Below, in pieces: positions 58,968 to 64,000 of a stretch of DNA of 64,000 nucleotides (the stretch's first letter is position 1; every line of letters begins with the position of its first letter). The translations under genes were made by a program, and so were the position numbers. Below the pieces are notes generated by a model. The model saw only the letters and a program-made list of their open reading frames with translations, was not told the DNA's origin and searched no databases. Source of the DNA: Bacteriovoracia bacterium (GTDB lineage Bacteria > Bdellovibrionota > Bacteriovoracia > Bacteriovoracales > Bacteriovoracaceae); NCBI GenBank assembly GCA_030431635.1, contig JAUIIL010000001.1:434001-498000 (forward strand). Direction: 5' to 3'.

Positions 58968-60593
58968 ATGTTAATACTTTTTATAGTTTTGCTTGCTCAT
59001 CAAGTAGCTTTTGCAGATGAGGATTTCTTTCTTCAAATTTTAAATGAAATGAACAACAATGGAGGTCTACAAAGTCCCTATCGTTGTCATGAACAAAAAT
59101 CAATCGACTCTAAGATAAATGAGAAAGATTTGCTTCAGCAGTGTGCACGGGATCTTTGTGGCAGTCCAAAAGAGGGAGCGAGTGCTCATATCGTTGAATA
59201 CAATTTTCAGCAGTATGCTCAAGTAAGTTCTTTAAAAAAATTTAAAGAAAAATATGAACAGAGAATAAAAGAGAAAGTCAGAGAACGCTTTTTATTGAAT
59301 CAAGAGAGAATTAAGCGCTACCAAAAGCTCAAAGAACAGGGGAAGGGCAGCATCAATTTTTCTCATTGGGATGATAAAGAATATTCAACCATGGCCGGAA
59401 TTATTTTTCTTAATTATCAAGTTTTATCGGAAAGAGAGAAGCTATTAAAAGAGAAGACAGAAAAATTTAAACAAGGACTTAAAAGTTATTTAAAGAGAAA
59501 AGAAGACTATACTCAAAAACAGCTTAACCCTCGCTCTATTCTTAAAGAAGAGGATGCATATTTTTGTACTGAAAAAGAGTGCCAGGAAGTGGTGAAAGAA
59601 TACTACCAGGCCTTTAATTTTGATAAGTATTTTGAAAAATTCTCTGCTGCTAATAATTTAGAGCTCATGACGGAAGAAATTCTCTCTAATTGTCACTCCC
59701 AACTTGCGATGACTTCTTTAAAAAGTGCTGACTTTAAAAAAATAAAAGAAAGAATCCCTCTGACCCTAAAAAAAGTAGAGACTTTTTTAAAAACTTTTTC
59801 ACCTGAGTCAAAAAGTTCAGAGTCTTTTATGAAGTTTATGAAAAACATTGAAATTCTTTATGACTTTGATCGTGCTCGTTCTCATTTTCCCACTGAAGAT
59901 AGCTTTTATCAAAAGATTGATCAAGAGTTAGCTTTTAAAACCACCACAACAAAGAGCCTTGAAAATATTGGAGTATGGGACTTAACAAAAAACTTTCTTT
60001 ATATGTGGATGGGGGAGGAGTTAGCGCTTAACCCTTTAGAGAATTTCTCCTTATGTAGTGTTCATCCTCTTTTATCTAATGATGGTAGAGGAGAAATAAA
60101 TGGGAAATCTATTTTGAATGTTTCACTTTTCTCTGCTCTCAACCCTGAGTATGGAGAAAAGATTTTTGCCCATGAAGTTTTTCATTACCTATCTGAACAA
60201 TCTCTTAAGGGAGAGTTGAGTCTAGAGACATCAGAGAAAATAAAAAAGAAGAAGGAGTGTTTAAAAAAAATATATAGAAAAGGGAACTCTTCCCTTGATA
60301 GCTATCAAAAAGGTAGCACTCTTACTCTTGAAGAGGAGTTTGCTGATCTCATGAGTACGAAAGCACTGAAAGAGAACAAAAAACTAGTGATATGTACTCA
60401 ACTCAGACCAACAAGTGATGGACTCTCTTATACAGATCTTACTCCTAAAAGCTACCGTGGAGGCCATACTCCTGTTATTGTGAGATTACTCCTAGAAGCA
60501 ATCTATCAATCTCGCACTCTTCCTCCCTCATGCCTTGAGGCCCAAAAGTATTTAGAGAATGAATTTGATTTTAAAGCCAATTGTCATATATAA
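58968..60593 (+). CDS. Exported HExxH zinc metallopeptidase-like protein
   Basis: 541 residues. Signal peptide MLILFIVLLAHQVAFA. The N-terminal half (about 60-330) is charged and helical with coiled-coil stretches (KEKYEQRIKEKVRERFL) and scattered Cys. The catalytic region has IFAHEVFHYLSEQ with H402, E403 and H406, and 49 residues later LEEEFADLMSTKAL, whose E456/E457 and D460 fit the third-ligand helix of gluzincins. No exact MEROPS family is recognised. It lies 16 bases after the Cys-rich repeat protein, with GGGA as a modest ribosome site. Because it follows exported fibre components, processing of surface proteins or prey targets is a plausible role (inference). Confidence 0.72.
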   Translation: MLILFIVLLAHQVAFADEDFFLQILNEMNNNGGLQSPYRCHEQKSIDSKINEKDLLQQCARDLCGSPKEGASAHIVEYNFQQYAQVSSLKKFKEKYEQRIKEKVRERFLLNQERIKRYQKLKEQGKGSINFSHWDDKEYSTMAGIIFLNYQVLSEREKLLKEKTEKFKQGLKSYLKRKEDYTQKQLNPRSILKEEDAYFCTEKECQEVVKEYYQAFNFDKYFEKFSAANNLELMTEEILSNCHSQLAMTSLKSADFKKIKERIPLTLKKVETFLKTFSPESKSSESFMKFMKNIEILYDFDRARSHFPTEDSFYQKIDQELAFKTTTTKSLENIGVWDLTKNFLYMWMGEELALNPLENFSLCSVHPLLSNDGRGEINGKSILNVSLFSALNPEYGEKIFAHEVFHYLSEQSLKGELSLETSEKIKKKKECLKKIYRKGNSSLDSYQKGSTLTLEEEFADLMSTKALKENKKLVICTQLRPTSDGLSYTDLTPKSYRGGHTPVIVRLLLEAIYQSRTLPPSCLEAQKYLENEFDFKANCHI

Positions 60594-60705
60594 ATTCAAA
60601 TAGTTAAGCTGATTTTTTTGTAAAAACTACCCGTTATCTTTTAGACATAACGATCTGTTAAGCGAGTTGTTGCGCATGGTGTTTTGTTAGGCCATACTCT
60701 CGCCC

Positions 60706-61509
60706 ATGCAATACGCTAGCTATCATGATTTATTAAGTGAAGAATTTGAAAAAAGACGTCAGATGAATGAGTCTTATTCTTTGAGAGCGTATGCTAGAGA
60801 CCTTGGTCTTGCTGCCCCGAGGCTCTCTCAAATTCTTAACAAGAAGCAAGGGCTTTCTGTGACTTCAGCGGAAGCAGTGGCCAAAAAACTTCGCCTTAAT
60901 CATGAAAAAACTCAGTGGTTTTGTTCTAACGTTGGTTCGCTCCACTCTAGAAGTAGCAAGCAGCGTTTAAGATTTCAAAAGAAGGCCTTGGAGTATAAGT
61001 CGGCTTCAAGAGTTCTCTCTGAAATTCAACTTGAGTATTTTAAAGTCATTTCTGATTGGTATCATTTTGCGATTTTAGAATTAACCTACCTTGATGACTT
61101 TCAAAACGATAACAAGTGGATGGCCGAAATTCTTGGCATTGAAGAAAAAGAAGTTGAGTCAGCGATTAAGCGTTTGAAAAACTTGGAACTTTTAGAAGAG
61201 AGTGAAGGGAAACTCGTTGATAAGTTTAAGTTTTTAGAAACACCCAATGACATTCCTTCCTTATCTCTTAAGAAGTTTCATACACAACTTCTTAAAAAGG
61301 CCAATATCGCTCTTTATGAACAAAATGTAGAAGAAAGAGAAATCTCGAGCAATATTTTTGCTGTTGATAAAAAGAGACTTCCAGAACTTAAAGAGAGATT
61401 ACGTGATTTTAGAAGAGAGTTTGATATGGATGTTTCAAAACACGAAAATAAAAATGCTGTTTATTGTTTAGGAATACAATTTTTTGATATAACGAGGAGA
61501 AATCAATGA
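60706..61509 (+). CDS. TIGR02147-type transcriptional regulator
   Basis: 267 residues. An N-terminal XRE-like HTH (SLRAYARDLGLAAPRLSQIL; SVTSAEAVAKKLRLN) is followed by the DUF4423-type body with ISDWYHFAILELTYLDDF, the most recognisable mark of TIGR02147 proteins. These are numerous in Fibrobacter and Bdellovibrio. Residues about 150-200 look like a winged helix (WMAEILGIEEKEVESAIKRL). The end matches the family (RREFDMDV, VYCLGIQFFDIT). It overlaps the next gene by four bases (ATGA). In other predators such genes pair with exported proteins, so it may control its downstream partner. Confidence 0.88.
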   Translation: MQYASYHDLLSEEFEKRRQMNESYSLRAYARDLGLAAPRLSQILNKKQGLSVTSAEAVAKKLRLNHEKTQWFCSNVGSLHSRSSKQRLRFQKKALEYKSASRVLSEIQLEYFKVISDWYHFAILELTYLDDFQNDNKWMAEILGIEEKEVESAIKRLKNLELLEESEGKLVDKFKFLETPNDIPSLSLKKFHTQLLKKANIALYEQNVEEREISSNIFAVDKKRLPELKERLRDFRREFDMDVSKHENKNAVYCLGIQFFDITRRNQ

Positions 61510-63701
61510 AATTTTTAACTTTAATACTAGCTTTAGTAAGCCTTAATTCTTTCGCGGGTAAAGGGGGAGGAAATGGAGCAGACGCTATTGTTTGTTATGA
61601 CAAGCCTTTATATAAAGAGGTCGTCATTGGAGAGAGCTATTTTAATGAAAAGCTCTCAGATGATGAACTCATTAATCGAGTGAAAATTTTTCTTCAAGAA
61701 AGTGAGGATTACAAACAAGGAAGACTTGTGACTGTCGATGTTCAGTTTCTCTCAAGCCCTTCCCCTCAAAAGAGAGAAGTCAAAGTAAAACAGAAAATTA
61801 TTTACTCGGAAGGAGAAGAACCTAAACTTACTTCGGCCGAGCTTCTAGACCTATGGGTTCCCCGTAATAAAGGTAATAAATATAAACTTGATATTTATGA
61901 ATCAGAGGAGCAGAAACAAAAAATTGAGCAAGAACTCTCTCAAATCGAACAAATGGTTGATGGAAGCGAGAAGCAAAATAAACTCAATGCCCTTGTTGAA
62001 GAGAGAGCAGTCTATGTTCTCCAAAGACTTGCTGATAAAGGAAAAGATTTAACAAGAAGTCAGAGACTTATTAAAAGGCTAACTGATAAGAGTGTTGCTA
62101 ATCCTCTTTACTATGTGAAAAAAGGAAGTGTTCCAAACGCAAAAGACTCTTCTTATAACCTGCGAGATCATCTTGGAGAGAAGTGTTATGAAGCTCCTTT
62201 GGCCTATCAGCAGCCAGCGGAGGAGATTAGCCACGGAGATGCGAAGGTTTTAATTGTCGGTGAAATTTATAACAATCCTATCTTTAGCTTTGAAGATAAG
62301 GTCGGAACTCTCTTGCATGAGTTATATCTTGAGGATGATATTAGTTTTAATGGTTTGAGAATGGCCCATACGAGAAATTCAGATAGGATAAGACCTTTTA
62401 CCTATCTCTCCATGTCTAACTTTGTTAGTGAGAGTAAAGGAAATGAATACTTTCAAGTTTTAAAACCAATGGAGCTTGTTTATTACAATGATATCTATGA
62501 AATCAATGGGGTTGAGCTTATTGTTGCAAACTTCCAGGTGAGTTCTTTCTATTTAAATGAGGATGCGGAGATTGAATCGGAAGCTTACGGAAAAGTTATT
62601 AAGGCGAGTAAAGGAAGTAAGGTCGCACTTGTTAATAATGAACTTGAAGTTGTAACTCTTTCTTCTCCAACTCTTTCTTATTCTTCTGATTTTCATGGTT
62701 TAGAGTATGAAGTCAAAAACGCAATATCTTCTAAAGGAGTCAAAGAACCTGAATACGAGATGAGTTTTCATACAAATAAAGATAAAAGACTTGAAGTTAA
62801 AGTGATGACTGACCAAGGAGAAATGATACTAAAAACCAAGGCGGTTGAGTTTTTTAACGAGAAGAATTATATAACCTTGAGGGCCTATTGTACGAGAAAA
62901 AATCCGACTTCTATTAGTTTTGAGAAAGAGGGAATTGAATACTCATTTAAAACAGAGAGAAAATATCATTTAATAACAGATCTAGAAGTTGGTGGTTCTA
63001 GTTATATTTCTTTTTCTTTTGATAAAGAAACTTTGAAATTAAAAGAAGTTTTCACCAGAGATAATAATTTTTTTTGGAGTTTAAATGGAGTTGAATATGA
63101 AGTCCTTTATTTAACAAATTTAGATTTTAAAAACTCAAAGCTTGATACAATAACTAATACTGGAAAATCGTCTTTAGAATTTAGTATTAAGGATGGAAAT
63201 AGGAAAGTTAATCACAAAATCCTTGAGGGAAGCTCTCTATCAATAAAGCTTCAAGATAGTTTAATAAAAAAAATAACTTCATCAATGGCTGGTTTTAGAG
63301 TGTCATCATGGGAAGAGAGTATTGATAGTGAGGGAAATGAGCAGACGCTTACTTATAATACTTATACTTATTATTACCCATCTTTTAACTGTGATGATCT
63401 GATACTTGCTGAATGCAAAGCTACAGAAGAAAGTGTGTCGCCTGCGCCGGCACCTATTGTCGTCATCAACCAATATATTTATATCCAAGGACAAAATCTC
63501 TTCGCCAGAGAAATTGAGTATTATGAAGATGGAGAGACTCTCAAAAGTGCTATTCTTGATTATAGCGATATTGGAGAAAGTAAGCTCTCTTTTCTCGATA
63601 GCAAAGAAAAGAGTGTGAAAATTAAACTAAAAAAACAAGGCCGTGTTTATATGACATTCAATAAAAACGGCCAATTAGTTTCATTTGCTCCCAAGTCCTA
63701 A
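61506..63701 (+). CDS. Large exported protein of unknown function, paired with the TIGR02147 regulator
   Basis: 731 residues. Signal peptide MKFLTLILALVSLNSFA, then GKGGGNGADAIVCYDKPLYK, a Gly-rich start followed by a Cys that occurs in many exported proteins of predatory delta bacteria. Residues about 40-300 are charged and helical (SEEQKQKIEQELSQIEQM), including the segment VGTLLHELYLED, a partial HE-x-x motif without the second His. From about 330 on the chain is beta-rich with lysine-aspartate turns (YEVKNAISSKGVKEPEY; NFFWSLNGVEYEVLYL). No family recognised. The ATG overlaps the regulator stop, implying coexpression. It ends 21 bases inside the convergent transporter gene. Confidence 0.7.
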   Translation: MKFLTLILALVSLNSFAGKGGGNGADAIVCYDKPLYKEVVIGESYFNEKLSDDELINRVKIFLQESEDYKQGRLVTVDVQFLSSPSPQKREVKVKQKIIYSEGEEPKLTSAELLDLWVPRNKGNKYKLDIYESEEQKQKIEQELSQIEQMVDGSEKQNKLNALVEERAVYVLQRLADKGKDLTRSQRLIKRLTDKSVANPLYYVKKGSVPNAKDSSYNLRDHLGEKCYEAPLAYQQPAEEISHGDAKVLIVGEIYNNPIFSFEDKVGTLLHELYLEDDISFNGLRMAHTRNSDRIRPFTYLSMSNFVSESKGNEYFQVLKPMELVYYNDIYEINGVELIVANFQVSSFYLNEDAEIESEAYGKVIKASKGSKVALVNNELEVVTLSSPTLSYSSDFHGLEYEVKNAISSKGVKEPEYEMSFHTNKDKRLEVKVMTDQGEMILKTKAVEFFNEKNYITLRAYCTRKNPTSISFEKEGIEYSFKTERKYHLITDLEVGGSSYISFSFDKETLKLKEVFTRDNNFFWSLNGVEYEVLYLTNLDFKNSKLDTITNTGKSSLEFSIKDGNRKVNHKILEGSSLSIKLQDSLIKKITSSMAGFRVSSWEESIDSEGNEQTLTYNTYTYYYPSFNCDDLILAECKATEESVSPAPAPIVVINQYIYIQGQNLFAREIEYYEDGETLKSAILDYSDIGESKLSFLDSKEKSVKIKLKKQGRVYMTFNKNGQLVSFAPKS

Positions 63702-64000
63702 ATACTTTTCATAACCAAATGGAAAGTTGGAAGGCATAAAATTTTTCACCCAAGGATGGGTGAGGTAGAAGTCAGTACGGTGAAAACCTATTATCCATGG
63801 ACAATCTTCGCTAATAATTTGCGCTAGTCTTGCGTAGAGTTTTGTTCTCTCAGGAGAGTCTTGCATTAGACGAGCTTTTTCAAAAAGATCGTTAAACTCA
63901 GGATTATTATAGTTAGAGTTATTAGGACCTGGAGAAGCATTAGGCCCATAGAAGAGTTGAAGAAAGTTCTCTGCATCAGGATAGTCCGCGTACCATGACA
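63681..64000 (-). CDS. Peptide/oligopeptide ABC transporter substrate-binding protein, C-terminal part
   Basis: An open reverse frame of 105 codons enters from the right edge and stops at 63681. It reads SWYADYPDAENFLQLFYGPN, then NYNNPEFNDLFEKARLM, YARLAQIISEDCPWIIGFHR, and ends PFGYEKYLGLGSK. This is the C-terminal signature of family 5 solute-binding proteins (OppA/DppA): W-x-x-DYPD-x-x-x-F, N-NNP-x-FD/N, and a closing aromatic strand. The start, signal peptide and partners lie outside the window. The protein would deliver peptides to an importer, apt for a prey-digesting bacterium. It overlaps the forward gene by 21 bases at the 3' ends. Confidence 0.88.
   Translation of the reverse strand, partial: SWYADYPDAENFLQLFYGPNASPGPNNSNYNNPEFNDLFEKARLMQDSPERTKLYARLAQIISEDCPWIIGFHRTDFYLTHPWVKNFMPSNFPFGYEKYLGLGSK

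Noticed and set aside
61506-63701. Metallopeptidase call for the large exported unknown
   Set aside because: LLHELYLED has HE but no second His at the right spacing, so no HExxH site exists.

Overview
This window is AT-rich, densely coded chromosomal DNA. It most likely comes from a predatory delta-type bacterium of the Bdellovibrionota, closest in feel to Bacteriovorax or Halobacteriovorax. The evidence is the mix of many Sec-exported proteins and small outer-membrane barrels, hybrid histidine kinases, a TIGR02147-type regulator, and above all a large locus of giant self-processing fibre proteins. The taxonomic call is inference; there is no rRNA or other direct marker here, and I saw no tRNA, CRISPR array, insertion sequence or phage core gene.

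Region 1 (1-9.6 kb) is aromatic amino acid synthesis. aroA-aroC-aroB-aroQ run forward as an overlapping operon. A reverse operon runs DAHP synthase/chorismate mutase fusion, class I aminotransferase, tyrA, pheA. Together they cover most of the route from E4P+PEP to chorismate, Phe and Tyr; aroE and aroK are not in the window. The aminotransferase carries the Thr and Lys that mark prephenate aminotransferases, so an arogenate route is plausible. Both operons share a TTAGACATTT-containing motif upstream.

Region 2 (9.7-30 kb) is mixed housekeeping and envelope. It holds a hybrid sensor kinase, a sugar-dehydrogenase-like propeller, a double TM2 protein, an atypical SDR, a DUF3616 protein and a three-gene reverse block (double cyclic-nucleotide-binding membrane protein, a DG-repeat protein, an HExxH protein). 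It continues with small barrels, an AsmA-like protein and an HPt plus response-regulator pair. A LysR regulator diverges from a DUF1275/carbonic anhydrase operon, followed by Dps and a sodium:neurotransmitter-type symporter.

Region 3 (30-59 kb) is the exceptional part. It has two tandem paralogous membrane-anchored proteins and four exported fibres of about 2080, 1140, 1160 and 1860 residues. Each fibre ends in a Peptidase_S74 intramolecular chaperone with an intact Ser/Lys dyad and a coiled coil. Between fibres 1 and 2 lie an OmpA-type barrel and a lipoprotein, and the locus closes with a Cys-rich nine-repeat exported protein. Fibres 2-3-4 overlap by a few bases. The fibres are mosaics of recurring modules: Cys-pair hairpins, CDE-G-C-D motifs, phage-type tail-fibre repeats and a YadA-head-like stretch. 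This fits the mosaic adhesive trimer idea described for Bdellovibrio prey recognition, but the whole set here, with its candidate anchors and sigma-28-like promoters, looks like a dedicated surface fibre system.

Region 4 (59-64 kb) has an exported HExxH peptidase, a TIGR02147-type regulator overlapping a large exported protein of unknown function, and the 3' end of a peptide-ABC-transporter binding protein at the right edge.
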